The position numbers and the translations under genes were made by a program. 28,580 bases of DNA from CAZNKU01 sp964573775 (lineage in GTDB: Bacteria > Bacillota > Clostridia > Monoglobales > Firm-18), in the NCBI GenBank assembly GCA_964573775.1, contig CAZNKU010000016.1, positions 1 to 28,580 on the forward strand, read 5' to 3'. Below, in pieces: positions 7,996 through 15,331 of this stretch. How positions within the stretch are numbered: position 1 is the stretch's first letter; each line of letters opens with the position of its first letter. Below the pieces are notes generated by a model. That model worked only from the letters and a program-made list of their open reading frames with translations. It was not told the origin of the DNA and ran no database searches.

Positions 7996-9300
7996 ATGAA
8001 GGACAAAAAAAATTTACCGCAAATAATTACGGCAATTCTTTCAATATTAATGCTTGTTTTTACTCTTATATTCATTAACTTCCCTGATTATTCCAAACCA
8101 ATGTTATTGCTTGAAAAATTAGGAATATCAACATCAGGGACAATATGTACTGTTGGAAACAACACTTTTTCAACAAATGGTACTCATGAAACAGCGGTAA
8201 GCATATTCAAAAAAATATCAATAAACAACACAACCAGTACTATTGTATCCTTTATTATTTTGGCAATTTTGCTTGTAACAGCTTTAACTATCATATCAAA
8301 GGCGGCATCAAAAACAAAATACAGCTGGACAGCATATTTGTGTGCTTTTTTATTACCGGTTATGTTCTGTGATATTACTAATACAGCATTTTTCAAAACA
8401 CTGTATATCAACCCTTTAATTATGGTTCTTCTTCTTTTGATATGTGCAGTTTTTGTGCATATATTCAATAAACAAACAGTTGGAACAATTGGTATTGTAA
8501 TACTGACAATTTTAACATTACTATACAGTTGGTTGGGTATTGTACAGGCTGTTACAGCAATAGTTGTTGGTATACTCATCGCACGTCTGTATGCTATTAC
8601 AAAAAATCAGGCAAATAAAATACTTGCAATTTTAATGGGATGTATAATTGTAGTCCAAAGCATCGTTTTTGCTTTCAACTACAAATCCGTCGACTATAAA
8701 CGTGATATTTATAACGCAGTATTTTTTGGCGTAGCTAAATATGACAGTGTTACAGAATTAGGCCTTGACCCTAAACTTGATGACTTTAAAGAAGTTTATT
8801 ATGGTATGAAAGAAAACGAAGATGAATATGACCTTGAAAATACATTTTACAGTAAAGTTTCTTACAAAGATATTGTAAAATACTATGCTGCTCACCCTTT
8901 TAATGCTTACAAGGTTATAAACTATCAGGCAAAAAACTCTGCATTACACTATATGCAATTTGGTTTTACACCGTATAATTTCATAAAAACAAAAATACCA
9001 ATGAACTTTATAATTGTTGTTGCAGTAACCATTGTATATATTCTTATTGCACATATTTTAAGAAAGAAATATGCAAGCATTAAATATACGGTGGAATTCC
9101 TCGCAGGAATTTCAGTTATGTGGCTGATTTCACTTATTGTAGGTTCAATATATTTCGGAAACAGTGATATGGCAATGGTTATGACAAATTACAATGTTCT
9201 TTTTGATATTTTATTGCTATCGGTACTTATCGGAGGTACAAGAGTAGTGTTGCACAGACAGGATGAAAAGAAAGAGGAATTTGGAATAACTCACGAATAA
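7996..9300 (+). CDS. Polytopic membrane protein of unknown function
   Basis: A 434-residue integral membrane protein I do not confidently recognise. It has about nine or ten hydrophobic segments: near residues 8-28, 79-100, 110-135, 137-156, 160-200 (probably two), 208-228, then 330-350, 360-385 and 393-415. Two longer polar stretches stand out. One follows TM1 (about 29-75) and contains GTICTVGNNTFSTNGTHET. The other, about 229-325, has FFGVAKYDSVTELGLDPKLDDFKEVYYG and a KYYAAHPFNAYKVI segment. The latter loosely recalls, from memory, loops of WsfD-like cell-surface glycan transferases; I do not assign that function. It starts 19 bases after folC behind GAAAGGG and precedes the ymdB-like gene by 11 bases, so it is co-transcribed with both. 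Confidence 0.85.
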   Translation: MKDKKNLPQIITAILSILMLVFTLIFINFPDYSKPMLLLEKLGISTSGTICTVGNNTFSTNGTHETAVSIFKKISINNTTSTIVSFIILAILLVTALTIISKAASKTKYSWTAYLCAFLLPVMFCDITNTAFFKTLYINPLIMVLLLLICAVFVHIFNKQTVGTIGIVILTILTLLYSWLGIVQAVTAIVVGILIARLYAITKNQANKILAILMGCIIVVQSIVFAFNYKSVDYKRDIYNAVFFGVAKYDSVTELGLDPKLDDFKEVYYGMKENEDEYDLENTFYSKVSYKDIVKYYAAHPFNAYKVINYQAKNSALHYMQFGFTPYNFIKTKIPMNFIIVVAVTIVYILIAHILRKKYASIKYTVEFLAGISVMWLISLIVGSIYFGNSDMAMVMTNYNVLFDILLLSVLIGGTRVVLHRQDEKKEEFGITHE

Positions 9301-9311
9301 AGGACAAATGT

Positions 9312-10088
9312 ATGAGATTTTTAATTATCGGTGATGTTGTAGGTACTCCGGGTGTGGAATATCTGCAAAAACACCTTAATTCCATAAAAAAATTAAATAA
9401 AATTGATTTCGTAATTGCAAATGGCGAAAACTCTACACCTGTTGGAAAGGGAATAAATAAAGCTATCGCACAAACTCTTTACAGTTGCGGCACAGATGTT
9501 ATAACCATGGGTAACCACACCTTTAACAACTATGAAATCAACAAGTTGTTTGACGAGGATTTCCCCATTATACGTCCTGCCAATTTACCTCCCGAAACTA
9601 CAGGTGATGGCTATATAATAACTGATTTCTTCGGCACAAAAATTGCTGTAATAAATCTGCTTGGCAGAGTATATATGGAATGTGTTGACTGCCCCTTCAG
9701 AAAAGCTGATGCCATAATAGAAAAAATCAAGGATGAAGCGGACATAATCATCGTAGATTTTCATGCAGAAGCCACAAGTGAAAAGATGGCAATGGGCTTT
9801 TACCTTAACGGTAGGGTTTCCGCAGTATTCGGCACACATACCCATGTACAGACTGCGGACGAAAAAATACTTGACGGTGGTACGGCATACATTTCAGACA
9901 TAGGTATGACAGGTTGCCACGACAGTATTTTAGGAGTCAAAAAAGATATTATATTAAAAAGATTTTTAACCACTCTTCCTCAAAGACATGAAATTGAAGA
10001 GGGCACAGCCACCATGAATGGTGTGATAATAGATATAGATGAAACAACCGGAAAGGCTGTATCAATAGAAAGATTACAAATATCATAA
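9312..10088 (+). CDS. ymdB: YmdB-family metallophosphoesterase (TIGR00282)
   Basis: A dinuclear-metal phosphodiesterase. The B. subtilis YmdB hydrolyses 2',3'- and 3',5'-cyclic nucleotides in vitro and affects biofilm and motility choice. The 258-residue length matches the family. Expected metal ligands are all present: D8 in IIGDVVG, E39 and N40 in GENS, N68 in GNHTF, H151 in DFHAEATSEK, and H176 and H178 in GTHTHVQTADE. The start is ATG at 9312; an out-of-frame ATG at 9308 lies just before it, and AAAGGA overlaps the upstream stop. It is the last gene of the plus-strand cluster. A terminator-like hairpin 122 bases downstream (10210-10238) would end the transcript. Confidence 0.95.
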   Translation: MRFLIIGDVVGTPGVEYLQKHLNSIKKLNKIDFVIANGENSTPVGKGINKAIAQTLYSCGTDVITMGNHTFNNYEINKLFDEDFPIIRPANLPPETTGDGYIITDFFGTKIAVINLLGRVYMECVDCPFRKADAIIEKIKDEADIIIVDFHAEATSEKMAMGFYLNGRVSAVFGTHTHVQTADEKILDGGTAYISDIGMTGCHDSILGVKKDIILKRFLTTLPQRHEIEEGTATMNGVIIDIDETTGKAVSIERLQIS

Positions 10089-10209
10089 AAAAGGGTGTAT
10101 TTACACCAAATACTGTTAAGGATAGTTTTTAAATAATAAATTGAATTTTTATGTACTTTTGTAGTCAAAATTGTTAAATTATCCCTCAGTTTTTGCCTTT
10201 GGCAAATCT

Positions 10210-10238
10210 AGCTCCCTTTAGGCAAGGGAGCTTTTTTT
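10210..10238 (+). terminator. Rho-independent terminator downstream of the valS-ymdB cluster
   Basis: AGCTCCCTT (10210-10218) pairs with AAGGGAGCT (10224-10232) around a 5-base loop. A 7-T run (10232-10238) follows. It lies within the MITE-like element, 122 bases after the ymdB stop, and is the only strong plus-strand terminator after that gene. Confidence 0.8.
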
Positions 10239-10504
10239 GTAGAACAAGGTTTCCCATAAGTCAACACGCCGTAGAGAGAGGGATTGCAAATCGTTTCGAA
10301 GTTTTGAAAAAATTGGCGTAAAACCGTCCGTATCATTTCCCTCTGCTGACGGACGGTTTTAGGAGTCAGTGCGATAAGTTCGCATATGACGACGGCGACA
10401 ATTTTAAGAAACTGACGAATTACGAGTTGCTGACCGAACGTCCCGGCGCCGATTTTTTGCTTACTTTTTGTCGGGGCAAAAAGTAAGTCCCACGCGGATA
10501 GCGT

Positions 10505-10536
10505 AAAAATTAAAAAGGATAGTTAAAACTATCCTT
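10505..10536 (-). terminator. Terminator of the ykvI-like gene
   Basis: AAGGATAGTT (10515-10524) and AACTATCCTT (10527-10536) form an inverted repeat. Read on the minus strand it is followed by TTTAATTTTT. It lies 18 bases past the ykvI-like stop, and its outer arm coincides with the right end of the MITE-like element. Confidence 0.7.
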
Positions 10537-10553
10537 AAGGGTACTTCTCATAT

Positions 10554-11603
10554 TTACTCCGCCTTTTTTGTTGCAAAATAATGCACTGTAACCGCCAAAA
10601 TTGCGGTGAAACCAAAGTATCCGCTAATTGGGTATACAATCCCGATTAAATCGCCAAAACCGAACAAACTGCAAATCCAGCCTATTACAGACAAAATAAT
10701 TATCACAAGCTTTTTATGTTTTTTAAGCCATACTGATTTTTGCTCACCATATTCAACTACACCAACAATACTTGAAAGGGATGTACCAAACATACCAAAA
10801 AGCAATAACACAGCATAAATTATACCCAAAACCGAATGTACATTGTATGCGAGTTCAAGCATAGGCAATTCAGTATCTGCCACACCCATATTTGCAAAAA
10901 CCCCAAACAGTACACTTACTGCAATTAAAAGCATCATTACGCTGCCTGCACCAATGCCAGGCAAAATTGACTTTTTATCAATTTGCATGGCAACAGGTGC
11001 CAGAATACCTATTGTACAAAAAAGATTGTGCGAGGCATATGTAAAAGCAGAAAATACCCAATTTTTCAAAAGTGGATTTTCGTTAACAGCTTGAAAATCA
11101 AAGTTAACAGTACCTCTGCAAACAGATATAATTCCAATTAAAACCCCACCGACAATCATAAAGGGTACAAGCTTTGAAAGTGCCGAAACCATACCGTCAA
11201 CACCACTCATAGAAACAATTGCAACCACAAAGCAAAATATTCCGCATCCAAAAATCTGAGGTAATCCAAACATGCGATTTAAAAGTGCCCCTGCTCCTGC
11301 AGACATTATAATAAGAATACTGAACATAAAAAATGTAGTTATTGCCCCAACCATAGCTCTTAGCCACGGTATTTTTTTCCACACTACAATTTTATCCATA
11401 TCTGTTATCTTTGTGTTATGAATAAGCTTTATAAGTATTACCCCAAACAGAAAATGAAGTAAAAATGTAAGAATAATCCCAAATATGCCCATTAATCCAA
11501 AGGCACCAAAAAATTGCCATATTTCTTGTCCCGAAACAAACCCTGCACCTAAAAAACATCCTGCAAATGTAAATCCCAGTGAAACTGTGTTAATTTTTTT
11601 CAT
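10554..11603 (-). CDS. YkvI-family membrane protein (LeuT-fold transporter-like)
   Basis: A 349-residue, very hydrophobic protein with about ten membrane segments, matching Firmicute YkvI proteins, which are distant relatives of APC/LeuT-fold transporters. Visible cues are the N-terminal GFTFAGCFLGAGFVSGQEIWQFF with a Gly-rich broken first helix (unwound helix typical of the fold), SAGAGALLNRMFGLP near residue 104, TYASHNLFCTIGILAP in the middle, and GFGDLIGIVYPISGYFGF near the end. The substrate is unknown. The start is ATG at 11603 after AAGAGG with 5-base spacing. It follows the LOG-family gene by 9 bases, so the two share a transcript ending at the terminator at 10505-10536. Confidence 0.88.
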   Translation of the reverse strand: MKKINTVSLGFTFAGCFLGAGFVSGQEIWQFFGAFGLMGIFGIILTFLLHFLFGVILIKLIHNTKITDMDKIVVWKKIPWLRAMVGAITTFFMFSILIIMSAGAGALLNRMFGLPQIFGCGIFCFVVAIVSMSGVDGMVSALSKLVPFMIVGGVLIGIISVCRGTVNFDFQAVNENPLLKNWVFSAFTYASHNLFCTIGILAPVAMQIDKKSILPGIGAGSVMMLLIAVSVLFGVFANMGVADTELPMLELAYNVHSVLGIIYAVLLLFGMFGTSLSSIVGVVEYGEQKSVWLKKHKKLVIIILSVIGWICSLFGFGDLIGIVYPISGYFGFTAILAVTVHYFATKKAE

Positions 11604-11612
11604 AAAAACCTC

Positions 11613-12188
11613 TTAAATATTCTTCATCCTATACACATCTGCAAAATCATCATCATATTCTTCAAGATAATCAAGCATTTCATCTATATCAGTAAACACC
11701 TTATACAATTTACTGCATTCAGGCTTCATAAACTTACCGTCTATTGCACCCTGCATCATTTTTTCCATTGTATCATAATAGCCTTTAATATTAAGAACTG
11801 CAATTGCCTTTTTATGTCTTGCCAACTGTTTTAATGTAAGAATTTCAAAAAATTCTTCAAATGTTCCTATACCGCCCGGAGTCATAATAAAGCAATCAGC
11901 CCTGTCCTCCATTATCTGCTTACGCTGACGCATAGTTTCCGTAGAAATCATTTCCGTACAGTTTTCAAAAAGTACACCGTCAACATTGAAAAAGCTTGGT
12001 GCAACGCCTACTATTGTACCGTTTTTTTCATACACACCCCTTGCAACAGCACCCATAAGTCCCTGTGCCCCTGCACCATAAACAAGGCTGTGGCCTCTGT
12101 CTGCCATTTTTCTGCCCAGCTCTTCTGTAACCGTTATATATTCCTTATCTATAAGCTCACTTGATGCACCGTATACACATATTGTCAT
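11613..12188 (-). CDS. LOG-family (TIGR00730) nucleoside monophosphate phosphoribohydrolase-like protein
   Basis: A 191-residue Rossmann-fold protein of the LOG family, often mis-annotated as lysine decarboxylase. Characterised members cleave cytokinin or purine riboside 5'-monophosphates to the free base and ribose 5-phosphate. The defining PGGIGTFEE motif (PGGxGTxxE) is at 104-112, and the catalytic Arg region MRQRKQIM is near 86-93. An N-terminal GAS/GAGAQGLMGAVARG nucleotide-binding loop is at 38-51. The start is ATG at 12188 after GGAGG with suitable spacing, downstream of a strong promoter. It is the first gene of a two-gene unit with the ykvI-like gene. The physiological substrate is not evident. 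Confidence 0.93.
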   Translation of the reverse strand: MTICVYGASSELIDKEYITVTEELGRKMADRGHSLVYGAGAQGLMGAVARGVYEKNGTIVGVAPSFFNVDGVLFENCTEMISTETMRQRKQIMEDRADCFIMTPGGIGTFEEFFEILTLKQLARHKKAIAVLNIKGYYDTMEKMMQGAIDGKFMKPECSKLYKVFTDIDEMLDYLEEYDDDFADVYRMKNI

Positions 12189-12237
12189 AAAATTACCTCC
12201 ATTTAGAATAATAATACATTATATACACCATATTTTG

Positions 12238-12266
12238 ATTTTAACACAAAATCAAATAACGGTCAA
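12238..12266 (-). promoter_or_regulatory. Sigma-A promoter of the LOG-family/ykvI-like unit
   Basis: On the minus strand TTGACC (12261-12266) is followed after 17 bases by TAAAAT (12238-12243), about 50 bases before the ATG at 12188. The GGAGG site lies in between. Confidence 0.8.
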
Positions 12267-12282
12267 CAAATTAAAAGAGGAT

Positions 12283-12307
12283 GTAAAAAAGTGTTTTGAA
12301 AACACTT
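12283..12307 (-). terminator. Possible minus-strand terminator hairpin
   Basis: AAGTGTTTT (12289-12297) and AAAACACTT (12299-12307) form a stem. Read on the minus strand it is followed by a run of Ts ending near 12285. It sits between the ftsK terminator and the LOG promoter, so it could catch read-through, or it could be part of a dispersed palindromic repeat. Confidence 0.45.
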
Positions 12308-12317
12308 CAACCCCCTG

Positions 12318-12397
12318 CCCCCAATCTTGGGGGATTAAGGTGCACTTTTGTGTAATATAGGAAATTACATACACCACATGTGTAGTAATTTCCTATA
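12318..12397. repeat. Two strong palindromes in the LOG-ftsK gap
   Basis: The first is CCCCCAA-TC-TTGGGGG at 12318-12333. The second is a long hairpin. A perfect 13-pair stem (12356-12368 with 12385-12397) is followed inward by one unpaired A and a 5-pair inner stem (12370-12374 with 12380-12384) around CACAT. No coding potential is evident across 12281-12400. The density of palindromes, unlike neighbouring gaps, suggests inserted repeat DNA. Confidence 0.5.
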
Positions 12398-12401
12398 AGA
12401 T

Positions 12402-12440
12402 AAAAAAGGCGGTGTAAAAAATTAAATTTTTTTCACCGCC
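12402..12440 (-). terminator. Terminator of ftsK
   Basis: GGCGGTG (12408-12414) pairs with CACCGCC (12434-12440), with a further A-run/T-run stem inside. On the minus strand a six-T run (12402-12407) follows. It begins 11 bases after the ftsK stop and is a textbook intrinsic terminator. Confidence 0.88.
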
Positions 12441-12450
12441 ATTTTTAATA

Positions 12451-14895
12451 TTATTCGTCGGAATTGCCAAATGATGTCTGTTGCTCTTCCTTTATGCCCA
12501 TATCCATATTCATCATCATTTCATTCCACTGTGCTTTTGTAACCAGAACTTCACGAGGCTTTGTACCGTCAAACGGTCCTATAATTCCACGTTCTTCCAT
12601 CTGGTCAATAAGCTTTGCGGCACGCTGGTAACCAACCTTAAGATGTCTTTGATACATAGCAACTGAAGCCTGTCCTGCATCTATAGCCATTTCAACAGCA
12701 CGAGGCAAAAGCACATCGGCTTCTCTGCCTACATTTTCATCTTTTGCCTTAGGTGTTTCACCTGCACGCTCAATCTTTTCAATAATATCTTCATCATAAA
12801 CTGCTTCATTCTGACCTTTTACAAATTCAACAATCTGCTCAACTTCCTTATCACTTACAAAGCACCCCTGAACACGCATAGGCTTTGACGTACCAATTGG
12901 AAAATAAAGCATATCACCCTTACCCAAAAGCTTTTCTGCACCGCCCATATCAAGTATGGTTTTAGAGTCAACAAACTGACGTACAGCAAAAGCGATACGT
13001 GAAGGAATATTAGCTTTTATTATACCTGTGATAACATCAACAGACGGTCTTTGCGTTGCAATAACAAGGTGCATACCGGCTGCACGTGCCATCTGAGCAA
13101 GACGGCAGATGCTGTCTTCAACATCATTAGGTGCAACCATCATAAGGTCTGCAAGCTCGTCTATAATAATAACAATCTGAGGCAATTCCTCGCTGTTATG
13201 TTCCTTAGCCCATGCATTGTAGCCCTTAAGGTCACGGACATTATTATCTGCAAACAGTTTGTATCTGTTGGTCATCTCATTAACCGCCCACTGCAGTGCA
13301 CCTGCCGCTTTACGGGGGTCTGTAACAACAGGGATAAGCAAATGAGGAATACCATTGTAAACACCAAGCTCAACAGCCTTAGGGTCTACCATTACAAGCT
13401 TAACTTCATTAGGTGTTGCCTTGTAAAGAATACTTGTAACCAGTGAGTTTATACAAACAGATTTACCTGAACCGGTAGAACCTGCAATCAAAAGATGGGG
13501 CATTCTTGCTATATCACCTACAACAGGTTTACCTGCAATATCCTTACCAAGTGCAAACGCAAGCTTGCTTTTAAAGTTAGCAAACTCTGCTGTGCCAATA
13601 ACTTCACGCATATACACCGCGCTTAAAACCTCATTGGGGACTTCTATACCGATTGCAGTTTTACCCGGAATCGGTTCAATACGGATACCAACCGCTGCCA
13701 AATTAAGAGCAATGTCATCAGCCAGATTTGTAATTTTGGAAATCTTAACACCCTCATTTGGCTGAAGTTCGTATCTTGTAATTGTAGGACCACGGCTGTA
13801 ATCTACAATCTTTGCTTCAACACCAAAGGAATGCAATGTTTCAATAAGCTTTCTTGCAGTTTTTTGTAAAGCCTCCTCCGCCTGGGGTGACGGTTTTTCA
13901 GGCTCCTTCAAAATAGAAAGCGATGGATATTTATAATCAACAGGTTCGTTTACAACATCAATTTCTACAAGTTCAGCTTCTTCCTTTTTCTTCTTTTTAG
14001 GGAGTAGTGATTCATCTGAAGCAACTTCAATAGCCTGTTCAATTGCCTCTGTGTCAGGCTCTGCAGTTGCCTGAACTTCCTTTATCGGAACATCGTCAAA
14101 GAATGTGAAAGGAGCTTCATCAGGAGTATCAGGCATATCTGCCACAGGGTCATAAACTTCCTTTTTAGATTTCTTTTTAGTGGATTTTTCGGGCATTTCG
14201 GAAAATTCTTTTTCAAAGTCAAAAATCTGTTTTTTAAGTTTTTTCAATTCTTTCTGCATTTCGGGAGGCATATTTTCAGGTACATTTTCAACCTCATCCT
14301 CACTAATTGCATCATATCCTTTAGAAAACCAACCTTTAATACGGTTAAATACGTTTTCTAAAGAAACATTGAATATGGCAATTAAAAGAATCAAAATAGC
14401 GGCTATAAGAACAATCATGCTGCCCCAGTAGTTTAAAAGCTTATACATAGGAATACCTATAAGTCCACCAATTAATCCACCGCCGACATTTTCTATTCCT
14501 TTTTCCCACAATTGGGCAACCACATTAACAATTCCCTCATCAAATTCATCTGCAAGGTCAACTATATGCCAAAATACACACAAAAAGACAATCAGAAAAC
14601 CGGTAAGAATATATTTTTTCCTGGTTTTGCCCAATCCTCTTTTTATAATATAGTGAACGGAACAGGCGATAGCTGCAAAACATAAAAGATACGCTGTTCC
14701 ACCAAATAAACCCAACAGTGAATTCTTTACAAATTCGCCTACGGGACCTGTTATTCCAATAAAACTTGCACCTACAAACAATCCGATTGCAATTATTATA
14801 ATAGCAACAAAATCATAATTAACATTTCTTTTTGCTTTTGGAGCAGATTTTGCCGAAGATGTTTTCTTTTTATTTTTACTAACTTCTCGTGCCAT
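12451..14895 (-). CDS. ftsK: DNA translocase FtsK/SpoIIIE
   Basis: A membrane-anchored, hexameric ATP-driven DNA pump that clears chromosomes from the division or sporulation septum. It has 814 residues. A basic N-terminus precedes four membrane segments (about 28-180), and an acidic, Pro/Glu/Lys-rich linker covers about 200-325. The motor follows, with Walker A GSTGSGKS at 472-479, Walker B IIIIDELADLMM, and the RPSVDVITGIIKANIPSRIAF region. The winged-helix gamma domain is C-terminal (SVAMYQRHLKVGYQRAAKLIDQMEERGIIGP). The start is ATG at 14895 after AGAGGAG with 7-base spacing. It lies downstream of hinT across an 82-base gap with a strong palindrome. No distinct promoter was obvious there, so co-transcription with alaS-hinT is possible. 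Confidence 0.96.
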   Translation of the reverse strand: MAREVSKNKKKTSSAKSAPKAKRNVNYDFVAIIIIAIGLFVGASFIGITGPVGEFVKNSLLGLFGGTAYLLCFAAIACSVHYIIKRGLGKTRKKYILTGFLIVFLCVFWHIVDLADEFDEGIVNVVAQLWEKGIENVGGGLIGGLIGIPMYKLLNYWGSMIVLIAAILILLIAIFNVSLENVFNRIKGWFSKGYDAISEDEVENVPENMPPEMQKELKKLKKQIFDFEKEFSEMPEKSTKKKSKKEVYDPVADMPDTPDEAPFTFFDDVPIKEVQATAEPDTEAIEQAIEVASDESLLPKKKKKEEAELVEIDVVNEPVDYKYPSLSILKEPEKPSPQAEEALQKTARKLIETLHSFGVEAKIVDYSRGPTITRYELQPNEGVKISKITNLADDIALNLAAVGIRIEPIPGKTAIGIEVPNEVLSAVYMREVIGTAEFANFKSKLAFALGKDIAGKPVVGDIARMPHLLIAGSTGSGKSVCINSLVTSILYKATPNEVKLVMVDPKAVELGVYNGIPHLLIPVVTDPRKAAGALQWAVNEMTNRYKLFADNNVRDLKGYNAWAKEHNSEELPQIVIIIDELADLMMVAPNDVEDSICRLAQMARAAGMHLVIATQRPSVDVITGIIKANIPSRIAFAVRQFVDSKTILDMGGAEKLLGKGDMLYFPIGTSKPMRVQGCFVSDKEVEQIVEFVKGQNEAVYDEDIIEKIERAGETPKAKDENVGREADVLLPRAVEMAIDAGQASVAMYQRHLKVGYQRAAKLIDQMEERGIIGPFDGTKPREVLVTKAQWNEMMMNMDMGIKEEQQTSFGNSDE

Positions 14896-14932
14896 ATAAA
14901 AACTCCTCTTATGTAATCAACTTATTAGCAAC

Positions 14933-14966
14933 AATAGCATAAGTGCAACCCTGCACTTATGCTATT
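14933..14966. terminator. Perfect 15-pair palindrome between hinT and ftsK
   Basis: The arms at 14933-14947 and 14952-14966 are fully complementary around a 4-base loop (ACCC). It begins 12 bases past the hinT stop. On the minus strand only a short T stretch follows, so it may be a partial terminator or an mRNA-stabilising 3' end between hinT and ftsK. On the plus strand TTTT overlaps its end. Confidence 0.6.
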
Positions 14967-14977
14967 TTAAATTCAAA

Positions 14978-15319
14978 TCAACCTGGAGGCCACTGTAATG
15001 AGCGACCGCCAAGCATATGATAATGAAGGTGTTTTACGGTTTGTCCGCCATTTTCACCAATGTTGGTTACTATTCTGTAACCGTCTTCAGCAATCCCTTC
15101 ATTTTTAGCAATTTCTGCCGCCACCTTAAATATATGACCAACAACCTTACAGTTTTCATCATTAATTTCATTTACTGATGAAATATGCTGTTTTGGTATA
15201 ATCAAAATGTGTGACGGTGCCTGAGGTTCGATATCGCGGAATGCAAATACCAAATCGTCCTCATATACCTTTGTTGAAGGTATTTCACCTGCTATAATTT
15301 TACAAAACAAGCAATCCAT
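14978..15319 (-). CDS. hinT: HIT-family purine nucleotide hydrolase (HinT-like)
   Basis: A histidine-triad protein of 113 residues. HinT enzymes hydrolyse purine nucleoside phosphoramidates and aminoacyl-adenylates. The N-terminal CLFCKIIAGEIPS and the GGQTVKHLHYHMLGGR active site, with the triad His at 97, 99 and 101, are both intact. SHILIIPKQH near 36-45 is also conserved. The start is ATG at 15319 after AGGAGG. It lies 12 bases after alaS on the same strand, so the pair is co-transcribed. The link with an aminoacyl-tRNA synthetase fits the known ability of HinT to cleave aminoacyl-AMP, though that is inference. Confidence 0.95.
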   Translation of the reverse strand: MDCLFCKIIAGEIPSTKVYEDDLVFAFRDIEPQAPSHILIIPKQHISSVNEINDENCKVVGHIFKVAAEIAKNEGIAEDGYRIVTNIGENGGQTVKHLHYHMLGGRSLQWPPG

Positions 15320-15331
15320 TTAAAAAACCTC

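Larger units (their letters stand above)
10111..10544. repeat. MITE-like palindromic intergenic element
   Basis: This fills most of the 465-base gap between ymdB and the ykvI-like gene. The left end is TACTGTTAAGGATAGTTTTT (10111-10130). The right end, read on the minus strand, is TACCCTTAAGGATAGTTTTA (from 10543 down), giving imperfect terminal inverted repeats with 17 of 20 matches. Inside are a GCCTTTGGC dyad, the terminator hairpin 10210-10238, a perfect 12-pair inverted repeat (10320-10331/10349-10360) and a perfect 11-pair one (10460-10470/10477-10487). No gene with a start codon is evident. The 10360-10500 part is visibly richer in CG-containing words than its surroundings. The left end recurs at 28535. 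No clear target duplication was seen. Confidence 0.55.

Noticed and set aside
10094..10107. GGTGTA/TACACC dyad just after the ymdB stop as its terminator
   Set aside because: It has only a 6-pair stem with a 2-base loop and no T-run. The hairpin at 10210-10238 is a far better terminator.
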